Shown here in pieces: positions 20,067 to 30,382 of a DNA stretch of 64,000 bases (position 1 is the first letter of the stretch; every line of letters starts with the position of its first letter). The notes under the pieces were generated by a model, which saw only the letters and a program-made list of their open reading frames with translations, made no database searches and was not told where the DNA came from. A program made the translations under genes and the position numbers. The DNA lies in the NCBI GenBank assembly GCA_041671545.1, contig JBAZBI010000017.1:1-64000 (forward strand), in the 5' to 3' direction. The stretch is from UBA1563 sp041671545 (lineage in GTDB: Bacteria; Bacteroidota; Ignavibacteria; Ignavibacteriales; Ignavibacteriaceae).

Positions 20067-23000
20067 ATGAAAAAGCTGATACAATCAATTAGCTTGTTAT
20101 TGTTAACCACAGCAGTTCTTTCTGCACAACCCAAGTGGAATCCGGTGATTTACACGAACAGCACCACGCTGTACGGAAAAGTATCAATCAATGGTGTACC
20201 GGCACAGCTTGGCGATAAAGTTGGAGTCTTTGTAGGCGATGAATGCCGCGGAGTGGCAGACGTTGTAACTAATCTTGGTGAAGGTTATGTCTCTCTCCTT
20301 GTTCAGGGAGAAGTTACAGAAGAAGTTTCATTCCAAATATGGAAACAAAGCAACGATGTCGTTTATAAAGTATTTAACAGAGTAATTACTTCCCCCGGCG
20401 GAACAATTGGAACTCCACCCGAATATTTTTTAATCAATGGAAATGGTCCTGATTGGAAACCGGTAATTTACACAAACAGTACAACGCTGTACGGAATCGT
20501 AACGATTAATAATATTTCTGCTCAACCCGGCGATGTTGTTGGCGCTTTTGTTAACGGCGAATGCCGCGGACGGGAAGAAGTTATCATGAATAACGATACC
20601 GCTTACGTTACCATGCTCATTCAAGGTGAATCAGTTGAAAACGTTTCTTTTGAGGTTTGGCAAAGCAGCAGTAAAAAAGGACTTCTCGTCCCGAAACAAA
20701 TTACTTCCGATCCCGGAGGAACAATTTCTTTTATCAACATCAACGCAGTCAACGGACTGGTGGCCTTCTTCCCATTCAATAACAATTTAATAGACGAAAC
20801 AAAAAACGGTTTTGATATTTTTGGCAGCGGTTTAAATTTTATTCAAGATAGATTTAATGCTCCAAGTACTTCCGTTGCTTTCGATGGCACAACAAGTCAA
20901 GCGGAAGTGACAAACTCAACTTCGCTAAATTTTCCGCAGAACGGATTTACGATTTCAACCTGGGTAAAATTCAAGAACAACACTAACACAGTAATCTTCG
21001 GAAAACATGTTCATGGTTATTTCAACGGATATTTTTTAGCTGCTGTAAATAATCAACTGCAATTTTATGTTTCGGGAATTCCCATAACCACATCAGAAAC
21101 GTATAATGATAACACATGGCACTTGGTTACAGGAGTTTATGACGGTGCAAATGCAACTTTATATGTTGATGGTGTTCAAAAACTTACTCAGCGGATTGCA
21201 TACACAGCGTTTAGTCCAAATCCGGTGCGGCTGGCGTATATGCAAACACCCGGTTATCCGGAAAGATATAACGGACTTCTTGATGACGCAAGAATTTATA
21301 ATGTTCCTTTAACTCAAGCCGATGTCTCCACTCTTTTTAGTGAGAAGGACTGGACTGCGCAATATATTAATTTGTTGAATCCTAACGGTGAAAATAGAAT
21401 TAAAGCAAATTCGATTTACAGAATCGATTGGACGGCTTCACAATATATTGATTCTGTAAAAATTGAATTCACACCGGATGACGGAAGAACCTGGGAGGTT
21501 ATTGCTCCATCACTTCCGGGAAATAGTGGAAGTTTTAACTGGCGGGTTCCTAAAATCAGTACAACCCAGGCGAAGATAAAAATCTCTCATTTAACTTCAG
21601 GCGCTGTCGCAATCAGTTCCGCACCGTTTATTATCAACCTTCCTAAAATTACAGTAATCTCGCCAAACGGCGGAGAAACATTTGTTTTTGGAGAAATAGA
21701 TACTGTTAGATGGACAAGTGAAAATTTAAATGATGTTTATCTTGAATATACTATAGACAACGGGGCTACCTGGATGGAAATTGCAGATTATACTATTCCG
21801 GCAGCAGATGGAAAATTCCTTTGGAGAATTCCTTTTGAATCATCAACAAACTGTAGGGTTAGAATTAGCGATGGGGCTGATAGCACTTCTTTTGCTGATG
21901 AAAGCGATAATATTTTTTCGATCGTTTTACCAAGTGTAAAACTTGATAAACCAAACGGCGGAGAAAATTTTGTTGTCGGAAAAGTTGATACCATAAAATG
22001 GACAAGTTCGAATGTTGCAGATGTTAAACTTGAATACACAACTAACAATGGAACAAACTGGAATTCAATTCTTGCATCAACTCCGGCAAGTGCGGGAAGT
22101 TATCTCTGGACGATTCCCAACACCCCTTCCGCAAATTGTAAAGTCAAAATTTCCAATGTTGCCAATAGTTTTTTTGCCGATACAAGCGATAATGTTTTCT
22201 CGATCATTCTTCCTAAAGTTACAGTTACCACCCCAAACGGTGGCGAACAATGGGTTGTTGGAACAACACAAAATATTACATGGACGAGTTCGAATGTCGC
22301 GAATGTTAAACTTGAGTACACCACCAACAACGGTACAAATTGGAATTCAATTCTTACCTCTACTCCGGCAACTGCGGGAAGTTTTGTCTGGACGATTCCA
22401 AATACGCCTTCTGCAAATTGCTTAGTTAGAATCTCTGATGTAACTAACATCGCTGTTCCCGATTTAAGCGATAACGTTTTCTCAATAATTCTTCCTAAAG
22501 TTACAGCCACCTCTCCGAACGGTGCAGAACAATGGGTTGTTGGAACAACACAAAATATTACGTGGACAAGTTCGAACGTTGCAAATGTTAAACTTGAATA
22601 CACAACTAACAACGGAACAAATTGGAATTTAATTCTAACTTCTACTCCGGCGAGTGCGGGAAGTTATGTTTGGACAATTCCAAACACACCTTCTGTAAAT
22701 TGCTTGGTTAGAGTATCCGATGTAACAAACATTGCTGTTCCCGATTTAAGCGATAATGTTTTCTCTATCATTCTTCCAAAAGTTACAGTGACTACTCCAA
22801 ACGGTGGCGAACAATGGGTTGTTGGAACAATGCAAAATATTACATGGACTAGTTCGAATGTCGCAAATGTTAAACTAGAGTACACATCTAACAACGGTAC
22901 AAATTGGAATTCAATTCTTACCTCTACTCCGGCAGCTGTTGGGAGTTTTGTCTGGACGATTCCAAATACTCCATCGACAACCTGTAAAGTCAGAATCACC

Positions 23001-26000
23001 GATGTAACAAATAGTTTGTTCGCAGATACAAGTGACAATGTGTTTTCAATCATTTTGCCTAAAGTTACAGTAACTACTCCGAACGGTGGAGAGCAATGGA
23101 TTGTTGGTACAACACAAAATATTTCGTGGACAAGTTCGAATGTCGCAAATGTTAAACTAGAGTACACATCTAACAACGGTACAAATTGGAATTCAATTCT
23201 TACCTCTACTCCGGCAAGTGCGGGAAGTTATGTTTGGACAATTCCAAATACACCTTCAGCAAATTGTTTAGTTAGAATCTCCGATGTAACAAGTATTGCC
23301 ATTCCCGATTTAAGCGATAATGTTTTCTCTATCATTTTGCCTAAAGTTACAGTAACTACTCCGAACGGTGGAGAGCAATGGATTGTTGGTACAACACAAA
23401 ATATTACGTGGACGAGTTCGAATGTTGCAAATGTTAAACTTGAGTACACAACTAACAACGGTACAAATTGGAATTCCATTCTAACTTCAACTCCAGCGAG
23501 TGCGGGAAGTTTTGTTTGGACGATCCCAAATACACCTTCTGTAAATTGCTTAGTTAGAGTCTCCGATGTAACCAGCATTGCCATTCCCGATTTAAGCGAT
23601 AATGTTTTCTCGATCATTCTTCCAAAAGTTACAGTCACTGCTCCAAACGGTGGCGAACAATGGGTTGTTGGAACAACGCAAAATATTACCTGGACGAGTT
23701 CGAACGTTGCAAATGTTAAACTAGAGTACACCACCAACAACGGAACAAACTGGAATTCAATTCTTACCTCTACTCCGGCAAGTGTAGGAAGTTATGTTTG
23801 GACGATTCCAAACACACCTTCTGCAAATTGCTTAGTTCGTGTCTCTGATATAACAAATAGTTCTTTCTCTGATTTGAGTGATAATGTTTTTTCAATTATA
23901 CTTCCAAAATTAACACTGCTTAAACCAAACGGTGGTGAGATTTTCCCGGTTGCAAAAACAGACACAATAAAATGGACAAGTTCAAACATCGCCAACGTTA
24001 AACTTGAGTTTACCATCAACAACGGAACAAGTTGGGTTTTGATCAGCAATTCTACTCCGGCAGCAATAGGAAGTTTCTTATGGCCAGTCCCCAATATTAC
24101 TTCTACAAATTGCAAAGTCAGAATTTCAGATGTTACGAATAGTTCGGTTGCCGATACAAGCAATAATCCTTTTACTATCATTTTGCCAACACTAACTGTA
24201 CTTAGACCAAACGGTGGCGAGATTTTTGTCGTTGGTAAAACCGATACAATAAAGTGGACTAGTACATACGTTGACAATGTTGAAATCCGTTATTCAACCG
24301 ATAACAGTACAACATGGAACACAATCGTTGCTTCTACTCCGGCGAACACGGGAAGTTTCCTTTGGACAATTCCAAACACACCTTCAACAATTTGCAAAGT
24401 CTGGATTTCGGACGTTGCAAAAGTTGCTACTTCAAAAATGAGTGAAAATAATTTTTCTATTGTACTACCGAAGATCACCGTTCTAAAACCGAATGGCGGT
24501 GAAAGTTTTGTTGTCGGAAAATCAGACACAATCAAATGGTCAAGTTCAAATGTTGCTAATGTTAAACTCGAGTACACAATTGATAACGGTACTAACTGGA
24601 TTTCCATTCTTGCATCAACTCCGGCAGTTGCTGGAAGTTTTGTCTGGTCAATTCCTAACACACCTTCTGCAAATTGTTTAGTTAGAGTGTCTGATGTAGC
24701 TAACGTTTCACTTCCTGATGTAAGTGATAATGTTTTCTCGATCATTCTTCCAAAAGTTACAGTCACCTCTCCAAACGGTGGCGAACAATGGGTTGTTGGA
24801 ACAACGCAAAATATTACCTGGACGAGTTCGAACGTTGCAAATGTTAAACTAGAGTACACCACCAACAACGGAACAAACTGGAATTCAATTCTTACCTCTA
24901 CTCCGGCAAGTGTAGGAAGTTATGTTTGGACGATTCCAAACACACCTTCTGCAAATTGCTTAGTTCGTGTCTCTGATATAACAAATAGTTCTTTCTCTGA
25001 TTTGAGTGATAATGTTTTTTCAATTATACTTCCAAAATTAACACTGCTTAAACCAAACGGTGGTGAGATTTTCCCGGTTGCAAAAACAGACACAATAAAA
25101 TGGACAAGTTCAAACATCGCCAACGTTAAACTTGAGTTTACCATCAACAACGGAACAAGTTGGGTTTTGATCAGCAATTCTACTCCGGCAGCAATAGGAA
25201 GTTTCTTATGGCCAGTCCCCAATATTACTTCTACAAATTGCAAAGTCAGAATTTCAGATGTTACGAATAGTTCGGTTGCCGATACAAGCAATAATCCTTT
25301 TACTATCATTTTGCCAACACTAACTGTACTAAAACCAAACGGCGGTGAGACTTTTATCGTTGGTAAAACCGATACAATAAAGTGGACTAGTACATACGTT
25401 GACAATGTTGAAATCCGGTACTCAACCGATAACAGCACAACATGGAACTCCATCGTTGCCTCTACTCCGGCGAACACGGGAAGTTTCCTTTGGACAATTC
25501 CAAACACACCTTCAACAATTTGCAAAGTCTGGATTTCGGACGTTGTAAAAGTTGCTACTTCAAAAATGAGTGAAAATAATTTTTCTATTGTACTACCGAA
25601 GATCACCGTTCTAAAACCGAATGGCGGTGAAAGTTTTGTTGTCGGAAAATCAGACACTATAAAATGGACGAGTTCAAACATTGCAAACGTTAAACTCGAA
25701 TACCATATTGATAAAGCCAACTGGATTACTATTCTTGAATCAACTCCTGTCGCCGCCGGAAGTTTTATATGGACGATACCAAATACTCCTTCAACAAATT
25801 GTGAAGTAAGAATTTCAGATGCCGCGAACAATACTTTCGCAGACACAAGTGATAATCCTTTTTCAATAATAATTCCAAAAGTTACTCTTCTTAAACCGAA
25901 TGGCGGAGAACGCTTTATTGTAGGAGGGGTGGATACGATAAAATGGACCAGTTCTGATATTGCAGAACTTAAAATTGAATATTCAACAGACAACGGCACA

Positions 26001-29000
26001 AATTGGATAGGAATAAATTCCTCTGTTCCTGCAAGCGCTCTTAGTTTCGTATGGACAATTCCCAATACTCCATCAGCAAATTGTATCGTAAAAGTTAGTG
26101 ATGTCTTGAATCCTGAAATCAATGATTTAAGCGACGGAACCTTTTCAATCCTTGCCCCTACAATCACAATTACTTCTCCCAACGGTGGAGAACAATGGAA
26201 AGGTGGAAGCGAACAAACAATTTCATGGACTCAAAAAGATGTGACTACTTTAAAAATTGAGTACGCACTCGATGACAATTCCTGGATTTCGATTTCCGAA
26301 AATGTTGAAGCAACTGTTGGAAGCTATAAATGGTTGGTGCCTAATGTATCGAGTACAAGAGCAAGAGTGAGATTAACCGAAACATCTGATACACTCATTC
26401 GAGATATGAGTGACGAAGTTTTCACAATCTTTGTCCCTAAACTTCTTGTTGTTAAACCAAACGGCGGCGAAACTTTCGTTTCGGGAAAAACCGATACGAT
26501 TAAATGGACAAGCGGAAATATTGAGAATATTAAGTTAGACTTTTCACCGGACAATGGTTTGAACTGGAATTCAATTATAACTTCAACTCCGGCAAACTCT
26601 GGAAGTTTTGTCTGGACGATCCCGAATTCGCCATCTAAGAATTGTAAAATAAGAATAAGTGATGTGTTGAATCCTGAATTAACCGACCAAAGTGATCTGC
26701 CATTCAACATTATTGCTCCAACGATTACACTTCTTTCTCCCAATGGAGGCGAAAAATGGTTGACGCAAACCGATCAGCAAATTTCATGGACAAGTTTTGA
26801 TCTTGATTCTATCAGAATTGATTATTCTTTGGATAACGGAACTACATGGAGTGTTATTGCTCCAAAAGTTTTTGCATGGGATGCGATTTACAATTGGAAT
26901 GTAGAGTCACTCCCATCGTCTCAAGCTCTCATTCGTGTTTCTAAATATGATGACCTCTCCGTGCAAGATGTAAGTGACAACGTCTTTACAATTTATAAAG
27001 AAGCGTTAGCTGTTACTTCTCCAAACGGAAGCGAAAAGTTAAGGGCGAAAACCATCGTTCCGATTACCTGGAATATTTCTGAGATCGTAAATCCAAAAGC
27101 ACGAAAAAAGAATTTAGGTGACGCACAAGATGTAACGATTGCTCCGATACAAAATATTAAAATTGAATTCACTTCAGACAATGGATTAAACTGGAACACT
27201 ATTGCCGCATCAGTTAACGCTGAATTGAAAAGTTATAACTGGGAAATCCCGGCGATTGAATCGAAAAATTGTTTGATCAGAATCACCGATCTTGGCGATG
27301 CAACCCACAGTGATACAAGCGATAATGTATTTGAGATTTATAGTCCGAAAGTAATTGTAACTTCGCCAAACGGCGGAGAAAAATGGAGAACATCAACAAC
27401 ACAAAAAATCTCATGGATAAGCAACGAGATAAATAAAGTGAAGATCGAATATTCAACTAATGATGGATTCTTATGGAAAATTATTTCCGATTCGGTTGAT
27501 GCATCTGCCGAAACTATAGATTGGAAAATTCCGGCTGAAAGAACTTCAAGAGCGCGTGTACGAATAACAGACGTGAGCCTGGCTTCAACCTCCGATACAA
27601 GCGACAACACATTTACCATTGTTGTTCCTGAAATAACATTAACTTCTCCCGCCGGTGGTGAAAATTGGAAAACAAATACCGTTCAGCAAATTAGATGGAA
27701 CAGTCTTGATGTTGATCTTGTATCGATTGAATTTTCTTCCGACAACGGAACTTCATGGTTGCCGATTAAAGATTCGGTTCTCGCTTCCTCCGGTCTTTAC
27801 AATTGGACGATTCCGCGAACACCGACTGAGCAAGCAAAGATCAGAGTCTCTGATGTTAATTACAAAGAGATTTCTACTGTGAGCAATGTCTTCTCAATTA
27901 TAAAACCATTAGCTCTTCTCGTTCCTCAAGGCGGCGAAAAGTGGTTCTCGGGAAGTACGCAACAAATTAAATGGAATTTCAATTTTGTTGATTCTGTTAA
28001 GTTGGAATACTCGCTTAACAACGGCGCTTCGTGGCAGTTGATTGCAAACAGTCTGCCTGCAACATTGTTAACATATAATTGGAACATTCCGCAAAATATT
28101 TCTTCAACGCAGTGCAGAGTAAAAATTACCGATAGAAATAATAGTTTAACCGCCGATTCTTCGCTTGATGTTTTTACAATTATGAAACCAACGCTAACGC
28201 TGCTTGCTCCAAACGGCGGGGAGAATTTAAAAGGTGGAACGGAATATCAAATTACCTGGAAGAATCAAAATTCCGATTCGCTGGTTATTGATTATTCGAT
28301 TGATAACGGAACTTCGTGGGCAAGCGTTACAAAATCATGTGATGCAAAAGCAGAAAAATTAAAATGGATTGTTCCAAAAGTAACATCGACACAATGCCGC
28401 GTTCGAGTGATTGATAAATTTTATACAACCGTTGGCGATACATCGGATAGAGTGTTTTCGATTTACACACCGGAGATAACAGTTGTAACTCCCAAAGGAG
28501 GAGAAACCTGGTACGTTGGTGAAACAAAACAAATAAAATGGAAAAGCAGTTTTGTTGAATCGGTGAAAATCGTTTTAACGACCGACGATGGAAGTTCTTG
28601 GCGAACATTAACAAATGCGATCTCTGCATCAGATTCAGTTTTCAGTTTGTTCATCGAAAAAACTCCATCGACAACCTGTAGAATTAAAATTTGGGCGACT
28701 GAAGATTCAACTGTGATCGATTCAAGCAGAAGCAATTTTGCTATCGCAATTTTACCGCCGACAATTCATGTTTCAATTTTACAAAATCCCGTTCTTACGC
28801 AATATTGTAATGTTGTTTTGGTTTCCGATTCATTATTAAGCGCGTTACCAACTACAGCAGTATGGCGGTTGGGAGACACCGAAATACCTGTTTATGAGAT
28901 GAAACCAATTCAAAACTCGACAAATGTTTTTGAATGTTCAGTTAAATTTGATACAACCGGTATTTACAATTTCCAATCTCATGTAATATCAAGAATGGGA

Positions 29001-29684
29001 ATTGAAAAAGATACGCTGCGGCAATTTGCGGTTGGTGCAGCGCTTCCAAATCTTTTCGCAAAAGTCACAAGCAAAAACGAAGGTTTGTCCTTAGCGATAA
29101 ATCCGGGAGTTGTTGAAGAAAAAACATTTTTCTCAATTGAAGAAGAAAAAGTGAACAAAGAGATCATCTACAATTTACAGCCTGCAAAGACGTTCAAGAA
29201 AGCGATCAATGTAGCGATTTCTTTTGCGAATGAAACTTACGAGGAGGTTTATAAGTTTTCCGTTTTCGTTCTTGAAGATGGAGAATGGAAACCGGTTCCA
29301 AGTGAAGTAAATAAGAAAACTAAAACCGTTACGGCTTCGCTAACAACATTAGGCAAAGTGAAATTGGGAATTGATGTAAACAAAAAAGAAGTAATCGATC
29401 TTCCGAAAACTTTCGCACTGATCCAAAATTATCCGAATCCGTTTAACCCATCTACCGTAATTGCATATCATCTTCCTGAAGATTGTGAATTCACACTTGA
29501 GATTTACAATATGCTAGGGGCTAGAATATCAACGCTTTATTCAGGTTTTGCGGTTGCCGGAAGATATTCCGTAACATGGAATGGAATGAACAACGCGAAC
29601 GTTCAAGTTCCGTCAGGTATATATTTGTACCGGTTGAAGACAAGTAAGTTCGATCAAGTAAGAAAAATGATTCTCTTAAAGTAA
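20067..29684 (+). CDS. giant 3205-aa PNGGE-repeat surface protein with T9SS tail
   Basis: Signal peptide 1-20, then two related N-terminal domains (about 22-120 and 127-215; 'WNPVIYTNSTTLYG ... GDxVGxFVxxECRG ... EEVSFQIW'), one LamG domain (about 229-428), and by my count 26 tandem beta-sandwich repeats (about 430-2880). Each repeat is about 94 aa, with landmarks PNGGE, TIKWTSSNV, TTNNGTNW and VWTIPNTPS. A C-terminal T9SS sorting domain (about 3115-3205; NYPNPFNPSTVIAYHLPED ... SGIYLYRLKTS) follows. Units in the middle are nearly identical and later ones have diverged, which suggests recent internal expansion. The start is supported by AGAAGGAAATAATTATG. No enzymatic motif was seen. It is likely a long surface stalk or adhesin and is followed 29 bp later by a TPR lipoprotein gene. 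Confidence 0.9.
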   Translation: MKKLIQSISLLLLTTAVLSAQPKWNPVIYTNSTTLYGKVSINGVPAQLGDKVGVFVGDECRGVADVVTNLGEGYVSLLVQGEVTEEVSFQIWKQSNDVVYKVFNRVITSPGGTIGTPPEYFLINGNGPDWKPVIYTNSTTLYGIVTINNISAQPGDVVGAFVNGECRGREEVIMNNDTAYVTMLIQGESVENVSFEVWQSSSKKGLLVPKQITSDPGGTISFININAVNGLVAFFPFNNNLIDETKNGFDIFGSGLNFIQDRFNAPSTSVAFDGTTSQAEVTNSTSLNFPQNGFTISTWVKFKNNTNTVIFGKHVHGYFNGYFLAAVNNQLQFYVSGIPITTSETYNDNTWHLVTGVYDGANATLYVDGVQKLTQRIAYTAFSPNPVRLAYMQTPGYPERYNGLLDDARIYNVPLTQADVSTLFSEKDWTAQYINLLNPNGENRIKANSIYRIDWTASQYIDSVKIEFTPDDGRTWEVIAPSLPGNSGSFNWRVPKISTTQAKIKISHLTSGAVAISSAPFIINLPKITVISPNGGETFVFGEIDTVRWTSENLNDVYLEYTIDNGATWMEIADYTIPAADGKFLWRIPFESSTNCRVRISDGADSTSFADESDNIFSIVLPSVKLDKPNGGENFVVGKVDTIKWTSSNVADVKLEYTTNNGTNWNSILASTPASAGSYLWTIPNTPSANCKVKISNVANSFFADTSDNVFSIILPKVTVTTPNGGEQWVVGTTQNITWTSSNVANVKLEYTTNNGTNWNSILTSTPATAGSFVWTIPNTPSANCLVRISDVTNIAVPDLSDNVFSIILPKVTATSPNGAEQWVVGTTQNITWTSSNVANVKLEYTTNNGTNWNLILTSTPASAGSYVWTIPNTPSVNCLVRVSDVTNIAVPDLSDNVFSIILPKVTVTTPNGGEQWVVGTMQNITWTSSNVANVKLEYTSNNGTNWNSILTSTPAAVGSFVWTIPNTPSTTCKVRITDVTNSLFADTSDNVFSIILPKVTVTTPNGGEQWIVGTTQNISWTSSNVANVKLEYTSNNGTNWNSILTSTPASAGSYVWTIPNTPSANCLVRISDVTSIAIPDLSDNVFSIILPKVTVTTPNGGEQWIVGTTQNITWTSSNVANVKLEYTTNNGTNWNSILTSTPASAGSFVWTIPNTPSVNCLVRVSDVTSIAIPDLSDNVFSIILPKVTVTAPNGGEQWVVGTTQNITWTSSNVANVKLEYTTNNGTNWNSILTSTPASVGSYVWTIPNTPSANCLVRVSDITNSSFSDLSDNVFSIILPKLTLLKPNGGEIFPVAKTDTIKWTSSNIANVKLEFTINNGTSWVLISNSTPAAIGSFLWPVPNITSTNCKVRISDVTNSSVADTSNNPFTIILPTLTVLRPNGGEIFVVGKTDTIKWTSTYVDNVEIRYSTDNSTTWNTIVASTPANTGSFLWTIPNTPSTICKVWISDVAKVATSKMSENNFSIVLPKITVLKPNGGESFVVGKSDTIKWSSSNVANVKLEYTIDNGTNWISILASTPAVAGSFVWSIPNTPSANCLVRVSDVANVSLPDVSDNVFSIILPKVTVTSPNGGEQWVVGTTQNITWTSSNVANVKLEYTTNNGTNWNSILTSTPASVGSYVWTIPNTPSANCLVRVSDITNSSFSDLSDNVFSIILPKLTLLKPNGGEIFPVAKTDTIKWTSSNIANVKLEFTINNGTSWVLISNSTPAAIGSFLWPVPNITSTNCKVRISDVTNSSVADTSNNPFTIILPTLTVLKPNGGETFIVGKTDTIKWTSTYVDNVEIRYSTDNSTTWNSIVASTPANTGSFLWTIPNTPSTICKVWISDVVKVATSKMSENNFSIVLPKITVLKPNGGESFVVGKSDTIKWTSSNIANVKLEYHIDKANWITILESTPVAAGSFIWTIPNTPSTNCEVRISDAANNTFADTSDNPFSIIIPKVTLLKPNGGERFIVGGVDTIKWTSSDIAELKIEYSTDNGTNWIGINSSVPASALSFVWTIPNTPSANCIVKVSDVLNPEINDLSDGTFSILAPTITITSPNGGEQWKGGSEQTISWTQKDVTTLKIEYALDDNSWISISENVEATVGSYKWLVPNVSSTRARVRLTETSDTLIRDMSDEVFTIFVPKLLVVKPNGGETFVSGKTDTIKWTSGNIENIKLDFSPDNGLNWNSIITSTPANSGSFVWTIPNSPSKNCKIRISDVLNPELTDQSDLPFNIIAPTITLLSPNGGEKWLTQTDQQISWTSFDLDSIRIDYSLDNGTTWSVIAPKVFAWDAIYNWNVESLPSSQALIRVSKYDDLSVQDVSDNVFTIYKEALAVTSPNGSEKLRAKTIVPITWNISEIVNPKARKKNLGDAQDVTIAPIQNIKIEFTSDNGLNWNTIAASVNAELKSYNWEIPAIESKNCLIRITDLGDATHSDTSDNVFEIYSPKVIVTSPNGGEKWRTSTTQKISWISNEINKVKIEYSTNDGFLWKIISDSVDASAETIDWKIPAERTSRARVRITDVSLASTSDTSDNTFTIVVPEITLTSPAGGENWKTNTVQQIRWNSLDVDLVSIEFSSDNGTSWLPIKDSVLASSGLYNWTIPRTPTEQAKIRVSDVNYKEISTVSNVFSIIKPLALLVPQGGEKWFSGSTQQIKWNFNFVDSVKLEYSLNNGASWQLIANSLPATLLTYNWNIPQNISSTQCRVKITDRNNSLTADSSLDVFTIMKPTLTLLAPNGGENLKGGTEYQITWKNQNSDSLVIDYSIDNGTSWASVTKSCDAKAEKLKWIVPKVTSTQCRVRVIDKFYTTVGDTSDRVFSIYTPEITVVTPKGGETWYVGETKQIKWKSSFVESVKIVLTTDDGSSWRTLTNAISASDSVFSLFIEKTPSTTCRIKIWATEDSTVIDSSRSNFAIAILPPTIHVSILQNPVLTQYCNVVLVSDSLLSALPTTAVWRLGDTEIPVYEMKPIQNSTNVFECSVKFDTTGIYNFQSHVISRMGIEKDTLRQFAVGAALPNLFAKVTSKNEGLSLAINPGVVEEKTFFSIEEEKVNKEIIYNLQPAKTFKKAINVAISFANETYEEVYKFSVFVLEDGEWKPVPSEVNKKTKTVTASLTTLGKVKLGIDVNKKEVIDLPKTFALIQNYPNPFNPSTVIAYHLPEDCEFTLEIYNMLGARISTLYSGFAVAGRYSVTWNGMNNANVQVPSGIYLYRLKTSKFDQVRKMILLK
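22208..23901 (+). repeat. array of six near-identical 282-bp units
   Basis: Within the 3205-aa gene, the segment beginning 'CCTAAAGTTACAG' recurs at about 22210, 22492, 22774, 23056, 23338 and 23620. That is a strict 282-bp period (94 codons). Sequence identity between units is high at DNA level, including synonymous positions. Confidence 0.88.
23600..24532 (+). repeat. tandem long duplication, copy A
   Basis: Roughly 930 bp that recur at 24728-25660 with only scattered differences. The offset is 1128 bp, exactly four 282-bp units, so the reading frame is kept. This looks like a recent unequal recombination event inside the gene. Confidence 0.85.
24728..25660 (+). repeat. tandem long duplication, copy B
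   Basis: Second copy of the block at 23600-24532, offset by 1128 bp. Small differences (for example around 25330-25365, where LRPNGGEIFVVG becomes LKPNGGETFIVG) show that the copies have begun to diverge. Confidence 0.85.
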
Positions 29685-29713
29685 TTGAAAAGAATTTTGT
29701 AAAGGAGTATTTT

Positions 29714-30307
29714 ATGAAAAAAATATTATCGCTGATAACCCTCTCATTATTATTCGTTACGGTTTTTATTAGCTGTAATGTTGAGCCGGAAGACCCGCTT
29801 CTTTTATATGAAGCGGAAATAAACGGCGGATGGATAGCCTTCACGAAAAGAGATTTTGTGGAAGCCAATCTTCGTTTTCGTCAAGCAATTGAAGTTGACT
29901 CGGCAGATGCCGAAGCCTATTCGGGTTTAGCCTGGGTGCTCTTTAAACAAGATAGTCTTGAAAAAGCATTCATCATGTTCGACAGTGCGGCAATAATGGT
30001 CGATCCGAATGCGTCCGTATTCGCCGGACATGCATTTGCACTAAACGTTGTAAAAAATTATGCGTTATCAAATCAAAGAGCTGAGCAAGCATTGAAGATC
30101 GAGCCGGCCTGGTTCTTTCCATATTTGTCGAGTCTCGATTATAACGACTTGATCGTTTTGAAAGCCGAGAATTATTTTATGCTTGGAAACTTTACCCAAA
30201 GTTTAAGAGAGGTGAATCGGATCAATCCGGAATTTGTGGTTATTTTATCTACTCCGGCAGGTATAGCAGCACTTGCAAATGAGATAGAAAATTTGAAAAA
30301 GTTTTAG
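29714..30307 (+). CDS. small TPR lipoprotein
   Basis: A 197-aa protein with a lipoprotein signal (LLFVTVFISC, Cys about residue 21) and tetratricopeptide-like helices (about 40-150; 'AFTKRDFVEANLRFRQAIEVDSADAEAYSGLAWVLFKQDSLEKAFIMFDSAA'). A Shine-Dalgarno-like AAAGGAG precedes the ATG. It begins 29 bp after the giant 3205-aa gene and is probably cotranscribed with it. It may help export or anchoring of that protein at the outer membrane; this is inferred from position only. Confidence 0.8.
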   Translation: MKKILSLITLSLLFVTVFISCNVEPEDPLLLYEAEINGGWIAFTKRDFVEANLRFRQAIEVDSADAEAYSGLAWVLFKQDSLEKAFIMFDSAAIMVDPNASVFAGHAFALNVVKNYALSNQRAEQALKIEPAWFFPYLSSLDYNDLIVLKAENYFMLGNFTQSLREVNRINPEFVVILSTPAGIAALANEIENLKKF

Positions 30308-30331
30308 CAAAACTTATTCCGTTAACTCCGC

Positions 30332-30358
30332 GTGCTATTACGTTAATTGCAATAGCAC
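30332..30358. terminator. hairpin between convergent genes
   Basis: GTGCTATT (30332-30339) and AATAGCAC (30351-30358) form an 8-bp stem between the plus-strand TPR gene and the minus-strand GH3 gene. Flanking TAACTCCGCG and CGCGGGTTA may extend it with a bulge. There is no strong T-run. The position suits a bidirectional 3'-end structure. Confidence 0.5.
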
Positions 30359-30382
30359 ACGGATTACGCGGGTTATACTAAT

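Noticed and set aside
22208..25660. Possible CRISPR or satellite array
   Set aside because: The period is 282 bp, the units are coding and in frame, and there are no short repeats with unique spacers or cas genes.
24920..26182. 420-codon open frame antisense to the repeat gene, and similar antisense frames at 22100-24868
   Set aside because: They are periodic shadows of the 282-bp repeats. Their predicted protein repeats the same unit and has no signal or family match, while the plus strand shows clear domain structure and a T9SS tail.
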